Shown here: piece after piece, positions 47,073 to 58,885 of the stretch
How positions within the stretch are numbered: the first letter of the stretch is position 1
Layout: each line of letters begins with the position of its first letter
Assembly: GCA_949357655.1 (NCBI GenBank)
Contig: CASHTG010000002.1
Coordinates: 1,054,001 to 1,118,000, forward strand
Direction of reading: 5' to 3'
Source of the DNA: Parascedosporium putredinis
Taxonomy: Eukaryota; Ascomycota; Sordariomycetes; Microascales; Microascaceae
DNA length: 64,000 bases
Translations under genes and position numbers: made by a program
Notes under the pieces: model-generated
What the model was told of the DNA's origin: nothing
Databases searched by the model: none
The model's input: the letters and a program-made list of their open reading frames with translations, nothing else

Positions 47073-48646
47073 TCAGATATCAAGCGACTGCTCAGCCAAC
47101 TCCGGTAACCTATCCCACCCTTCCCCACCACCTCTCTTGCGCATACGCCCTCGATCAGCCTCCCTCTTCCGCGCCTTCTCCAAATCCACCTGCGCCACAG
47201 TCACCGCTCTAAAACTCGCATCTTCCCTCTTCTGCGTCCGCTCCTCCTTATTCGGAAGCGGCTTCTTCGGCTTCCCCGGTTTCCCCGGCTTCCCCTCCCC
47301 GCTCCCAGCACAGCCTCGGCCTTGCTCTTCTCCTCCGCGTCCGAGCCATCGGCCCCATCCACAACCTCCTCCTCCTCCTCCTCGCCGAGCGCCACCAACC
47401 GCGCCCGGAAAGCCTCGAGCTCCCGCAACCTCGCCCGCCGCTCAAACTCCAAATGCATCAACTTATCCGGCGGATCCGGCAACCCGAGCTGCGCCCGCCT
47501 CCCCACCCACCGGCGCAACCGCTGCCGCGCCGCCGCGACGCGCGGGGTCGCGCCGACGCCGTACACGGAAATGTCCACGTAGGAGCCGTCGCGCAGCCGC
47601 AGCGTCGCATCCGGGTCCCGGAGGAACAGGCGCGCGCACTCGGCGGGGTAGTCGTGGAAGTAGTAGTGGTAGCCGACCCTGCGGCGGATGGGCCAGTACC
47701 AGACGTGGCTGTCGCGGAAGCCGAGGCCGTGGGTGACGAGGTGCGCGAGGTGCAGGCAAAAGTTGGTGCGGAAGTCCCGCGCGTCGTCCCGCGCGCGCTG
47801 GGGGCCGCTGCGGGGCCCGTCGAGCGTGGCGTACCGGGCAAAGGGGAGGTCGAGGGCCGCGCGCACAAAGAGTCCGGGGATCATGATGTGCAGGTCCTTG
47901 GGAGGTTTCCGGCCACGGGGCAGGTGGCCGGGTCGTAGGTGCGCAGCATCAGGATATTGATGGCGAACCGTTCCAGATGGGGTAAGTGCACGGCCAGCTT
48001 GGCGGCGTACTCGGGGTAGTCGGACGCGGCGTTGCACATGTCGTCCGGGACCTCGAGCGAGCGGAGGCCGGAACAGGTGAGCACGAGTTCCCACACGGCG
48101 CACTGGTCCACGTTGTCAAAGGGACCAGGGTCCGGGAAATCGTGCATGGTGTGGTGCATGATGACGACGTGCTGGATGAGCGCCTTGTACTCGTCGCGCA
48201 GGTTCTCCCGGACGTCGCGCAGGAATTCGAACCCGGTCCAGAAGTGGAAGACGTTGCTGGACCAAAAATGGGGGCGGCCTCGTGGTGGATGGCGCGGTTG
48301 GCGAGGAGGAGGTTGATGCCGGCGCGGCGGGCGCAGGGGCACTCGACGCGAAAGGTGGTGTCGCGGAGGCGGCACGTCGAGTCCCTGCGGCCCCAGGTCG
48401 TCTTGTACATGACGAAGGGGGCCGCTCGCACGTGGCGGTGTCGACGACGGCGTAGCGGCACAGGGCGTTGTGGTGCTTGGTCCACCGCGGGGGTTCGACG
48501 AGGGTGAAGTGGTAGATGAGATCGCGGATCTCGCGCGGGAAGTTGAGCAGGCTGGGCCGCCGGCGGAAGTAGAGGCATCCTTCGGTGAAGGGGACGTGGA
48601 TCTCGGTGGGGTGGCCCGGGGTGACGAACTTGAGTGCCGTATTCAT
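47073..48646 (-). CDS. DUF7730/2EXR-like fungal protein
   Basis: About 525 residues. Near the N-terminus SLLNFPREIRDLIYHFTLVEPP is the F-box-like motif shared by fungal DUF7730 and 2EXR proteins. It is followed by NLLLANRAIHHEAAPIFWSSNVFHFWT, the usual next block. The middle is helical and aromatic (HLVTHGLGFRDSHVWYWPIRRRVGYHYYFHDYP). The C-terminus has an acidic patch (EEEEEEVVDG), a Pro/Lys/Gly stretch and a basic helix ending PELAEQSLDI at the TGA 47073-47075. Single-base losses: G-run 48417-48421, A-run 48263-48267, CC near 47911 and C-run 47297-47300. Family members have no assigned biochemical role; a ubiquitin-ligase adaptor role is only a guess from the F-box-like motif. Confidence 0.65.
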
Positions 48647-49992
48647 GGTGGAAGAAGATGAAAAAGGGCGGGAGGAGGAGGAAGGGAGGAAGGGAGGAAG
48701 GGAGGAAGGGAAGAAGGGTTCAGCTCCCTGGTGGCGGTGGGAGCCTTGGGGGCGGGGTGGTGATTGGGATGAGGGGGTGTGCTCGGTTCCCACGGCCGAT
48801 AGTCCCAGAGATTTGGAGATCCGAGGAGGGGTGGTTGTCGTTGCGGTGGAAGGGTCATGGAAGGCGGTGGGCCGCCTCACGTTTGGTCGACGGACGTTGT
48901 TAAAATGCTGCAAGGGACGTGGTGGCGCGCTTTGGGGCCTGGGCCTGTGGTGTGTGTGGCTGGTGGGTTTGATTGATGCCAATGTCGTTGGGCTCAGCTC
49001 TTTATTACTGGCTTATCCCCGAATCCCTGCTTGGTGCCTTGAATAGTGGATAAACCCTCAGCTCAGGGGCACAAAGAAAGACCACTGGGACTGTGCGTCT
49101 TCTGCCCTTTCCAAGCTCGAATAATCCTTGAAATGCTCGTGGTCGATTTCGCCGATGAGCAATGGGATGTTCGTGCCCACATGTCCCCCTTCTTATATCC
49201 ACCGGCCACGGCACAGTCTCGGCTCGGCTTCGTCCCTCTTCCTCCTTTGTTCGCAGGATTGCAGTGATTCATCAATTGTGCGGAGTGCTCCCTCTTCCCG
49301 TGATTCCATGACTGATCTGTGCTGGCAGTTGCCTAGCTTGGAGCTACATGATTGGTTCGTTGAAAATCCATCAATGCTTCCTGCAGCGTGCGGACCCAAA
49401 AGTTGCAGCGCACAGCCTCTCGATTAGAGGGTCGTGGTAGCGTGGCTTACCGTGCTGTGCCTGAATTCTATTGCACGAGACACTGCACAAGGGATTCAAT
49501 GTTGGGGATGCCAAGGATTGAGCAAGGACTTACAACTGCACAATTGGGGGATTTGCTCCGATATGTGGCGTTAGAGGTGGCTTGATCGGGTTGACCAGAG
49601 TGAGAGGAAGGCGCTGTTTGAGAGGCTACGAGACATGATTGAGATCAATTAAATATTTATATAATTCCACGGCTATTAACTTGTCTACGCTGTTGCAATG
49701 GAAGGAGGATTTTGAAACCCTAGAAGAACCGAGGGTCATTGAAATAGGCTCAAGGAGGCTCAGTCTGGAAATGTCAAAGTGAGTCATTGATGCCCCTTAT
49801 GCTCTCTCGTATTAGCCCGTGGTCACTAACCTCCCAAAAGAGCAAGTGGCCAGCTTCATGCACTTCTAGCTCACCAAACCACAAAAGGTCACCAAGGCAG
49901 AAATTAAAGATTTAGTATGTAGTGTGTAATAAAAAAACTTCCTTCGCGCCACGCATCGTCTCACAGCTCCTCCTTCTCCATATCCTTCTGCA
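48647..49992. other. Intergenic with purine microsatellite
   Basis: Upstream region of the DUF7730-like gene, then about 1 kb without a supported gene. 49630-49680 is A/T-rich. Confidence 0.45.
48668..48717. repeat. Imperfect (GGGAGGAA)n purine tract
   Basis: About 50 nt made only of G and A with an 8-nt period, lying in the C/T-rich leader (minus strand) of the DUF7730-like gene just before its start codon. Repeat number is likely to vary between strains. Confidence 0.75.
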
Positions 49993-51703
49993 TCATCCCC
50001 ACAAGCCCTTGACCCTATACCCAGAGAACCAATAATTCCCCTCGGGGTCCTTACCCACGATGATGAGGCCGTCGGTGAAATTATACGGCCCTTGCATGCT
50101 CTGGACGTACGACGGCCGCAGCGGCGCGGTCCGGGGCGTGACCGCCGCCGCCGCGAGATCCGTGCCGTACATGTCCGCCTGTCGCCAGTTAGAGAACATG
50201 AGCAGCTGCATCGAGCTCTCGCCGAAAAAGGGCGGGGCGCGGTTGGCCGCGTCTTCTCGGATGAGCGACGTGTAGGCCTCGACTTGGTCGCGGGAGCCTT
50301 GCTCGAGGATGGTGGCGCGGATGCGCGAGGCTAGGTGACTTAGAGGCTTTTGGAGGACCTCGTGGACCGGGAGGAGGGTGACGAGGAAGCCGACGCAGTT
50401 GCTGAGGAAGGGCTTGTTTTCCGGGAATAGGTCCTTGAGGACGGGGCGCCACTGGTACGCTTGCTGGACGGCGACCTGCAGGTTGCAAACATTGGTGAGC
50501 CAAATACTGTCTTATAACCTGGTGGAAAACTTGGGAGGGAAGGCAAGGACATCAAGACTACTTACGGTTTTCTGTGAGTCCTTTGGCAAGTTAGCCATGG
50601 CCAGCCTCGTCGTCCACGCGAGGAGAACATCTCCCTCGCTCACGAACGGAGTCCCCTTCTCATCCCCGCCGCGAGCTCCGCCAACGCGCGCTCCCTCAAC
50701 TTGCGAATAAACGGCGCCGGCACGCACACCATACGATGTTCCTTGGGCCGTATCGCCAACGAGTAAACGTTCATGAGCGCCCACAACCCAAGCCCCGCCG
50801 CAGAGACGCGGCGCGGCGCGAGAAAATGCGGCTCCGTGGGGTTGACGCCCACGGCCTCGAGGGGTAGTCGTCGGGCGCGAGGGGCTCGGGGATCTCGTCC
50901 TCGCGCCCGCTCAGGGCGAGGATCCAGGCGTTGATGAGAGCCTTTTTGGCGATGGCGTCGCAGGCGAGGTGGATCCAGTGCAGCACGACGACGGTGGAGT
51001 TGCGGAAGGACACCACGCGCAGGCCGATCTCGGGCCGGTCGGTGTAGATGTAGTCATCGAGCTTGCGCGGCACCTCGGGCCCGTAGACGAACTCGGACAG
51101 GTCGTCTGGGTCGCCGACGATGGAGGGGCGGCCGTCGCGCGGGGCGCGGGGGATGCGGGATCCGGTGTGGTGGTCCTCGACGGCGATGTTGCTGAGGTCG
51201 AGGTGGTCGAAGCCGACGGCTGGGCGTGCTTCGGAAAACGAGGCGGGGATGTGGTGCTCGAGATCTCCTTTGTCCTATGTTTGGGGGTCCCGGGTAGTGG
51301 TACCCGCTAATGTTAGAAACGTCTGTGGTTTTTGGTTCCTTTTTTTCTTGGTTCTCATGTATGTGTGTGGCAATGTCTGTGTGTGTGGGCGTACGTGTGT
51401 ATGTGCGGGTGCGTCTCCATGTCTGTGGGTGAAGGGTGGGTGTGGGGGATGGGGATCGGCTTATGCTGCGCTGCGCCTTACATTTTTCCGGAGCCGAGCT
51501 CCCAATTTATTCCAGCCCGGACGCCTCACCACGCGCTCCAGGGCGTCGTGAAGCCTCGAGACATCGAGGACGTCGTCAAAGACGAAGAGGGTGTACAGGA
51601 CAAACGTCCTGAATATGATGGTGTTGTCGAAGAAGCCCACGGGTACCACGCGGTCCGTCGGTATCCGCTCCGGGGCCTTGGGGCCGCTGAAGAAGTCAAA
51701 CAT
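49993..51703 (-). CDS. BAHD-type acyltransferase (PF02458 transferase family)
   Basis: Three exons (51482-51703, 50566-51274, 49993-50506), about 485 residues. HWIHLACDAIAKKALINAW contains the catalytic HxxxD motif, whose His is the general base for transfer of an acyl group from acyl-CoA to a hydroxyl or amine. The N-terminal part (RPGWNKLGARLRKN, LEYHIPASFSE) and SEGDVLLAWTTRLAM match the usual blocks of fungal members. Such genes often decorate secondary metabolites, but no core biosynthetic gene is next to it. Single-base losses lie at G-run 50861-50864 and C-run 50664-50667. The phase between exons 2 and 3 does not close, so one more indel near 50507-50565 is likely. Intron 1 (207 nt) contains a TG-rich tract. 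Confidence 0.85.
51352..51440. repeat. TG-rich tract in an intron of the acyltransferase gene
   Basis: Irregular TG/TGTG repeats, about 90 nt, wholly inside intron 1 of the minus-strand gene, where they read as CA repeats. Confidence 0.7.
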
Positions 51704-54580
51704 GATGTCGTCCCCTTTCTCTTCTTCTCTGAATTCTCCGCTCTTTTCTTGGGGGACTTTTTTCTTGGTTTTTCCTCTTCTTGGTTATTATTTGACCGCT
51801 ATTGTGCTTAGGTGGGAGAGATGAAAGAGTAAAGTAGATACAACAGTGACGCAGATCCATTAAGATGGACGAAAGCTATTATGCGGGGACCTATCCTCCC
51901 CTCCCTGACCTGCTCTCCCAATCCGGAGTAAAGATGGACAGGGGCTCACTTCGGCCGTTGGTTCTCCCCTTGCCCCTATACTTGCCCCTCCCCCTTGAAA
52001 GAACTAACAGAGGTGGGTAACAAAAATGTGAGGACGAGAGCTCCATCACACAAGATCCCCGGACAGGGAACAAGGGGTCGGTAGTCGATGGCGTTTGTCT
52101 CTGTTCTCTTTTATATTACTTACTCAAGGGCCAGAGAGCGGCGATCTTTCTTTTCTTTTTCTTCTTTGTCAAATGCCAAAAGATCCCATCATCTCTCGAG
52201 TTCAATGCCGTTACGCACGTTGATACCGGCAAGGAACAAAAGACGCCGAGTTCTAGCGATAATACCAAGTCTTGCCCTCCCAGCAAGGAGGCCAATCAAT
52301 TCCCAAGTTTGGTCGTGGGCGTTGCATGGATGGAGCCCGTCCGGGGGAGACGAAATTGCGTTTGGCACAAGAGTTTGCTAAGCGAGACTAACGTTTGGCT
52401 TCAAACGGCCGCCTTTGCCCGGCGTGGCTAGTGTTGCGCCGATCTCGCCAGTGGCATGCCCCGGAGCACCTTTCCGCCCTCTTTCAACCTTGCTGCTCTG
52501 CCGCGGCGGACCCACTTTCCCCTGCCAGGGTTAGTTTTTATCATGATTGATGCCTCTCTCGTTCTGTCTCTTTTTCTCTCTCTCGTTCTATCACACCATT
52601 GTCTTTCCCTCCCTCCCCCACCGCGACAGAAGACAGAAAGGCAAAAGACAACGGCGATCATCGTTTTTCTGCTTTGTCGTGGGGTTTTATTTATGGCCGA
52701 TCATCCATCCCCGCTTAGGGGAAGGAGGGGGCCGGGGAAACGCTGGTTGCTTACCCAAAGTCCCAATGCCGACCCATGGCTTTGCGGAGTCTGGAGATAA
52801 TTGTTATATGCCCGGGTTGGGTTCAAAGTTGGGAAAAAGGGGGTACAGAGGATTCGCTGCCGAAAACCGCATCATCATGATTCTGCTTCAGAGTTGTCGA
52901 CCGAAATTGCGGACCGGTCTTTTCCTTCATACGCCCCCAAGAGGTAACCCTTCAGGTCTCTTCTCTTCCGTTTCTTTTTTTCTTCTTTTTTCCCTCTTTT
53001 TCTGCTTTTTTCTTTTCCTCTCCCAAAACTTCCCTTCGCATGAAGAAACGCAGTCGAGAAAAGTTCCACCAAGCAACCGGCCCGGCACACCAATCGCCAA
53101 AAGCTATTGTTGTCTGTCTGCGATACGACGTGGGCGACAGGGGTCGAGAACGCCGACCCACTCTCCCGCAGTCTCTTTTTGACGTGTAAGAAATGAGAGA
53201 CGACTTTTCTTCGTCGTCTTTTCCGGAGCAGTCTCCGCGCCGTTTTAGCGCTTCTCTCTTCTGAGAGAAGAATGCGAAGCTAATACACCCTTCTTATTCT
53301 TCGTCGGGGCCGCATGTACATATGCCAAGGGCACTATTGCGAAGGATACGCATTCCGGGTCCCCGATCTGAGATTGAATCCGTTTTGTTGCTGGTATTTT
53401 ATGCGAGCGGCGATGGCACCAAGACAGGAGCGTTGTGCATCTCTTCAAATTTCCATTTTCTTGGTGTCCAAGGTGGCCAGGGTTGCAAGATAACGAACGA
53501 CACGACGCAATGAGACCATAATTTTTTCATTTCTCACTTCGTCTTCGTCTTCGCAGAGACCGACACGGCGGATTCACGATCATCTCATAATAATCTTTCT
53601 TAGATAGCCCCCATGTGACTTACGATCTGATGCCTCCCCACTTCCTACCTACCTTGTCCCTTCTCTCATGCCGATCACGAATCCCCAGCCCTCGTCTTCT
53701 CGGCGACCCCTTTCCCCTTTCACAAGTGACAGGGCCGGCACATCTCTCTTAGCACCCGCCCAAGGGCAGAAAAGAATTTGCCTACGCTAGCGTCCCGCAG
53801 GACGGACAACAAAGGCGTGGGTTTCCTGTCGTGCTTTGGGGGCCGGCGCGGCAAGACGGCCTCGGCCAGCCAAGGAGTCTGAGGCGCCGCCACAAGGACC
53901 TCCCTCATTCTCCCCATCACACACAGGATCATGTTTCTCTCTGCAATAATCACCTCGCCCCCTCTCTCCCAAGAAAGATGCTGCTGCAAGGGGCAGCAAG
54001 GGTGTAGGGGTTCGCGACAGAAGCGACCTCGACCCACTCCACGCCCAGCCCATAGACCCATATTTCCCCGACTGACGGGACGGCCGCTTTCGGGTTGGAT
54101 CGGCAGGAGAGAGGGAGAGCCTAGGAGAAATTTCTCAATTTGTGCTGTCCAAGAGGGAAAGAAAAAGAAAAAGTGAGAGATCTGGTATCCTGTCTGTCGG
54201 GCGCTCCAATGCAGGGGACAAGAGGCGGGACACCACGTCGTGTACTTGTAGGGTAGGTTTGGTGGCTTTTTCCTGATCTCCAAACCGCCGATGAGCTCTG
54301 AACGCCTCCACGTCTCAAAAGGTGACGGTTGCGTCCTTCGCGAATGTTCTTCTATCCTTGGTTCATCCTCGAAGAAGCACTTTTCTGACCCTTTGTCCTT
54401 CCTTTTTTCGTCTTCTTTTCTTCACCCGCCCTTCCTTTCATTCCTTTTGCGATCTAATTCACCAAGGCCTCGATCGGGACCGGATAGTGTCATGACCAGC
54501 TCGGCAACACGGTCTTAGTCGTCGCCAAAGCGAAGCTCTCCCTCCCTCCTTCCTCCACCCCACATCATTCTCCCCGCGAT
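51704..54580. other. Intergenic between divergent genes
   Basis: About 2.9 kb with C/T-rich blocks (52550-52620, 52960-53030, 54400-54450) that look like fungal promoter or leader sequence. Open frames such as 52547-53182 plus and 53720-54283 minus have no domain, and their composition follows the pyrimidine bias. No gene called. Confidence 0.4.
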
Positions 54581-56232
54581 GGAGGCACTACTGAGGAGAG
54601 GCAACGAAGAGGGAGAGCGCATCTCCGAGATTGCGCACTCTCTACCACGGATACCCTCGGAGGATTCACGATAGCGATCCAAGCCGTCTCCTATCTCCTT
54701 TGCGCCCTATCCACCCTCATCGTCGGATTGCGCATTCTCGTCAGGGTCAAACTTAACGGCTCGCAAAGGGCATGGGGATGGGACGATATCTTTGCCGTCG
54801 CTGGCTGGGTATGTGCTAAGCCATCTGTTGATCCCCTTTTCTTCTTTTTGCAAATGTGCCTAGGCCCATATTGTGCAGTACGCATTGGATTGCATTGGCT
54901 ATTTCTGCGAACGGCATAACTAACTATGCACGTGAGGCGTAACCACAGCTTCCCATGTGGCCCTCCATCGTCTTCCTCATTCTCGCGACGCAATGGGGAT
55001 TAGGAGCCCACGACAGCCAAGTCCCCGAGGGCATGCTCCTCTACTACCAGGTCCGGGTCAAGGAGTACATGTTTTACTTTGAAATGATTTACTTCGCCTC
55101 CTCCGTCCTTACCAAGCTCGCCATGGCCATCATGATCCTCCGCCTGAGCTCCACCAAGATGTACGCCTACATCATCTGGGGCAACATGATTGTGCTCGGC
55201 ATCAACGCTACCGTCTGCCTCATCATCATGTTTGTCAGCTGCTCGCCCATCCCCGCCTTGTGGAACGAGGCACTGTAAGTCTTTCATCTTTTTATTTTAT
55301 TTTTCGCATTTGGCAACTCGTCCACCCGCTAATAACCGTCCGTCTCTCTCCGCCTTAAAGTGGATTCTGCCGCATCAAGCACGGATGGATCATCATCAGC
55401 TACGCCGGGTCCGTCGTCCTCGCCATGGTCGACTGGACATGCGCCATCACCCCATTCTTCATCCTCCAGGGACTGCAGATGCCGCGCCGGCGCAAGCTCT
55501 CGGTGCAAATTATTCTCGGCCTCGGCATGTTTGGCAGCGCCGCCGGCCTCGTCCGGATGGGCTACTACCACACGTACGACACCGAAAAGTATCCCGACGA
55601 GTCTCTCTGTAAGTCCTCCCGAGAAACACCCATTCCGTTTCATCTATTTCCCCGCCAGGGCCTCCCGCTTCGTGCGGAAGAATGATGGGCAGAGCTAACC
55701 TCGCGGCTCCACTTTTAGTTAACTGGGGCCACACTATTTTGTGGTCAGTCTTAGAGGCGGGCCTGGGTGTCATCGCTTGCTCTCTGCCCCCGCTCCGCAT
55801 CTTGTTCAAGAGGTTCTACCAAGGCTCCTCTGGCATGTCGGGAAGGAAGTCTGGCATGGACCTACGTACCGGCGAGGTAAGAAATTCCCACTCGGTCATA
55901 TTAATACCCATCATGGCCAAATATATCTTGATTTTCTTCTTGATGTCTTTTGGGCAGAGCGTTCCTATGAGAAAACACCGCGACTAACCAATCTTTTCTT
56001 CATAGACGGGCACACAGCTCGATTCTCTCGGGCCCAGTGGGATGCAAAGAGCATTCGCCGGAAGGACGGCCCCTCTTGGAGCCGGCTGGATGATTCAGTG
56101 TCCACGTCGAGCCAACAAAATATCGTCAAGGAGACCCGGATATGTGTCGAGACAAGCAGCGCGGAAGAGGAGCTCACCGATCACCCGAATCGCCATAAAG
56201 GCCACGGGACATACTGGAGAGAGCAGGTATGA
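54581..56232 (+). CDS. PTH11-like integral membrane protein (fungal rhodopsin domain)
   Basis: Five exons: 54581-54808, 54949-55274, 55361-55608, 55719-55876, 56006-56232. The Fung_rhodopsin pattern is clear: an N-terminal TM followed by VGLRILVRVKLNGSQRAWGWDDIFAVAGW, then several TMs (YFEMIYFASSVLTKLAMAIMIL, WGNMIVLGINATVCLIIMFVSC, SVVLAMVDWTCAITPFFIL), and NWGHTILWSVLEAGLGVIACSLPPLRILFKRF as the last TM and cytoplasmic border. The tail is hydrophilic and Ser-rich. Seven TMs are expected; the family is GPCR-like and includes surface sensors used in host perception. Single-base losses are inferred near 54647 and between 56006 and 56060. No extracellular N-terminal CFEM module is visible. Ligand unknown. 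Confidence 0.88.
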
Positions 56233-56744
56233 GCTGCCGACTCGCAGGTTCGAGACGTTTTTGTATTCGGGTTTCGGGTCGGGGTTCGGGGCCTCTTAAA
56301 CGGTTAAATCAAGCAATAGATTCAAATAGAAGTAAAAAGTAAAAAGCCATCAACAAAACAGAAGGACATGACTGTGGCAATCTTGTGACTATCGCTGAAG
56401 CTATTGAAGCTATGGACGGCGAGCCTCGGGGTGTTCCGGGGCAAAATCGAACCAATAGGAGAGCGCCAGACAGAGTCGCTATAGTTCTACTCCTGAAAAG
56501 CGAACAATGGCAACTATTGTTTGTACTGTGACACTCAAGGAGCGATTATGTATAAAATGTCTTTCAATTCCGCTTCGAGCACTTTCCCCACTACCTTAAG
56601 TCAACTTTCAAGGCCAGTGCTTTCCAACTCTCCTCCGTGCACACATCGTTGGACTTGAAGTGGGGACCGAAGACAAATGCAACTTGTGCCCACCAGCCTG
56701 ATGAGGGACATTTGGGCACACAGTTTTCAACAAACTAGTAACAC
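56233..56744. other. Intergenic before tRNA-Ile
   Basis: 512 nt, no gene seen. Contains the 3' flank of the PTH11-like gene. Confidence 0.5.
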
Positions 56745-56838
56745 GGTCGGTTAGCTCAGTTGGTTAGAGCGTGGTACTAATAAACTATCCGGTTTATCAA
56801 GTAAATGCCAAGGTCATGAGTTCGACCTCATACTGACC
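56745..56838 (+). tRNA. tRNA-Ile(AAT) with 22-nt intron
   Basis: Acceptor GGTCGGT pairs with ACTGACC through one G-T wobble. The A box TTAGCTCAGTTGG and B box GTTCGACCTC (one base off consensus) are present. Anticodon AAT is at 56779-56781, with the intron at 56783-56804 after position 37. Anticodon stem TGGTA/TGCCA pairs. A T5 terminator lies shortly downstream (56847-56851). Confidence 0.92.
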
Positions 56839-57121
56839 AACCATCTCTTTTTGCTCTTTCGAGTTCCATCTTTTGGCCGGCCGTCATCTTATTTACATGT
56901 AGTGATTTGTTCTCTCGGCCAAGGTGGATGGTTAAATTAGACTTCCGTGTCTTGTTAATCGTCATTATGTGCTTGTTTGGCTAGACCCGAAAAAATTCTA
57001 TATCATCGGACGCAAGCTTAACAGCTTCAAAATTCTTGATGTACACGTATGTGCCCATGCGAATCCCAGTGGACAGACAACATACCAATAACGATACAGT
57101 TAATTAGAATCTGAAAAAGCT

Positions 57122-57799
57122 CTACTCCTTGATTTCCGCCTTGTGGAAGATGTCTATTGGTCATTGTTAGCCCCAGAAAAGCCGCTTCCGCTTTCTTCTC
57201 ATAACCGACACTGCAACGGAACATTCGTCCTTACCAGGAATCTCCGGCATCCAACCCGTCCTATCCTCGCAGAAAAATTCGCCCTTGGGCGGAAACGAGT
57301 CTGGCTGGTCAAACGTTCCCCACATGACGTAGCGAAACTTGTCGGCGGCTTGTTCCTACATAATCCGGCCCTTAGTTATCTCTCTAGGCCTGACAGAGGG
57401 ACGAGCAGAATATATCAGAAGCAGACGTACCCCATATTCGCAGATGAAGGCACCGCAGTTCTCGCAAAACTCACGGGTTACTCCGTTATCTTGCTTGAAC
57501 ACCCTCGGCGATCCCTTTTCGTATTTAAACCCATCAATCGAAACCTAGGCGGAGAGGGCAAATCAAGTTGTGTTAATTAGTCGGGCATCGCTCCCTGCTT
57601 GCTGGTTCTCCGCCAGCCTTCATCGCTCCGCTTACGGGGTAAAGATTCTGCTCACCTTGGTTGTGAGGCCGTAGTTGGTGCCAAAGGCGCGGCGGCAGCT
57701 GAGACAATGGCAAAGCGAAGTTCTCGCTGCGTCGGGAGAGTCCATGGAAACGCTATATTGGAGCGTGTCGCACACGCATCGTCCTTTATAAGTGGGCAT
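57122..57799 (-). CDS. GFA-family zinc protein (glutathione-dependent formaldehyde-activating enzyme-like)
   Basis: Four exons on the minus strand: 57656-57799, 57431-57544, 57235-57355, 57122-57153, all joining in phase to about 136 residues with no frame break. Zinc ligands of the GFA/Mss4-like fold are complete: RCVCD, CHCLSC and CENCGAFICEYG. The C-terminal GWMPEIPDIFHKAEIKE is typical of the fungal branch. Members bind zinc and some bind glutathione, although direct catalysis of S-hydroxymethyl-glutathione formation is doubtful for most. It is probably cytosolic. Start chosen at MPTYKGRC, the usual N-terminus. Neighbours offer no pathway clue. Confidence 0.93.
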
Positions 57800-58721
57800 T
57801 ATGACGAGGGTTGAACAAGGAGGGGACGTGGGGTGTCAAAATATTCAATATCTGAGACCTGTGGGCAAATTAGTTCTGTCAGAGGTTGTAACAAAGGTTG
57901 TAGTATAGAGTAGGGGAAGTTTTCATGGTTGTTTTGGATGTCGAAGACTGAAATCAAGCCCCGTGTTGTCGCAATGTCATCAGATCCATGGATCGTGGAT
58001 CTTAGTCTGACGTCGCAATTACGTCTGGAACCGCTTCAAGTGATGGACACTGCTTCGAAGCTAATCTTCGCAATGTTGATAAAACTACTATATTCCTTTT
58101 CTAATAGCAAGTATTGTATATAGCTTGATGCTAGAGCTAATAATTAAAATCATTTGGAAACCTATTGACCGATCAAGGTATTCGAGTCCATTCCTCGAAC
58201 CAAGTGCGTGGAACGTGAAGACAAGACCATCGTCAACACCAGGAGAGAATACTAGTTTTGTTTCGATGACACGGCCTCATTGGTTCATTAGATCATTATT
58301 CAGTCCACTAGTTCAAGCTCTAAATCTTCGGGGGTCTTTGTCTTTTTCCACTTCCAGAGCACTCGGATTAGGGGCTGAAGTGAAGCGGTACGTGCCACCC
58401 TCCATCGTGGCGTCGCGTGCAGGGGAGCGCCAAGCGACAAGCGGGACTTGCCGGCGTTGAGTCACTCCCCGAGACATTGTATTACAACCGTTCCCATTGC
58501 TAAGGCTTGAATCCGCGATCGTGAGCAAGGGAAATTCAAGACTAGCTCGTTAAGCGTATGTTATAGATCGGTGAAAAGCTCATAAATCCCTGCGCGATGG
58601 AAGGCGCAGTCCGCAAGGCCTATGTCGTCGGGCCCTTGAATATTGGTATCACGCTCGAAATCGGTCTTGGGGTCAAATTAAGTGGCGTTTTCTAGAGACG
58701 GACCAGGCTAGTAAAGCAAGA
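57800..58721. other. Intergenic between divergent genes
   Basis: About 0.9 kb, A/T-rich near 58060-58150. No supported gene. Confidence 0.45.
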
Positions 58722-58727
58722 TATAAA
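58722..58727 (+). promoter_or_regulatory. TATA box of the F-box gene
   Basis: TATAAA in the context AAGATATAAACACAG, about 160 nt before the start at 58886. Confidence 0.5.
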
Positions 58728-58885
58728 CACAGCGCCTCACCCAGAAAACACCCAACTTCCACTTCCTCCCACCCGATTCCTCCAGGGCCAACAGACACAC
58801 CCTCCCGCCGGTCCCAAGCGGCGTCCTCCACTCCCTTGACCAAGACACTTGCCCGCGCACCATTCATTTTGGCTGAGCCGAAAGC

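Noticed and set aside
53720..54283. 187-codon minus-strand frame
   Set aside because: A poly-Phe run and Arg/Pro/Trp composition come from the polypyrimidine bias; no domain or splice partner.
49993..57799. A secondary-metabolite gene cluster around the acyltransferase
   Set aside because: No polyketide synthase, NRPS, terpene synthase, P450 or cluster regulator found; neighbours are unrelated.
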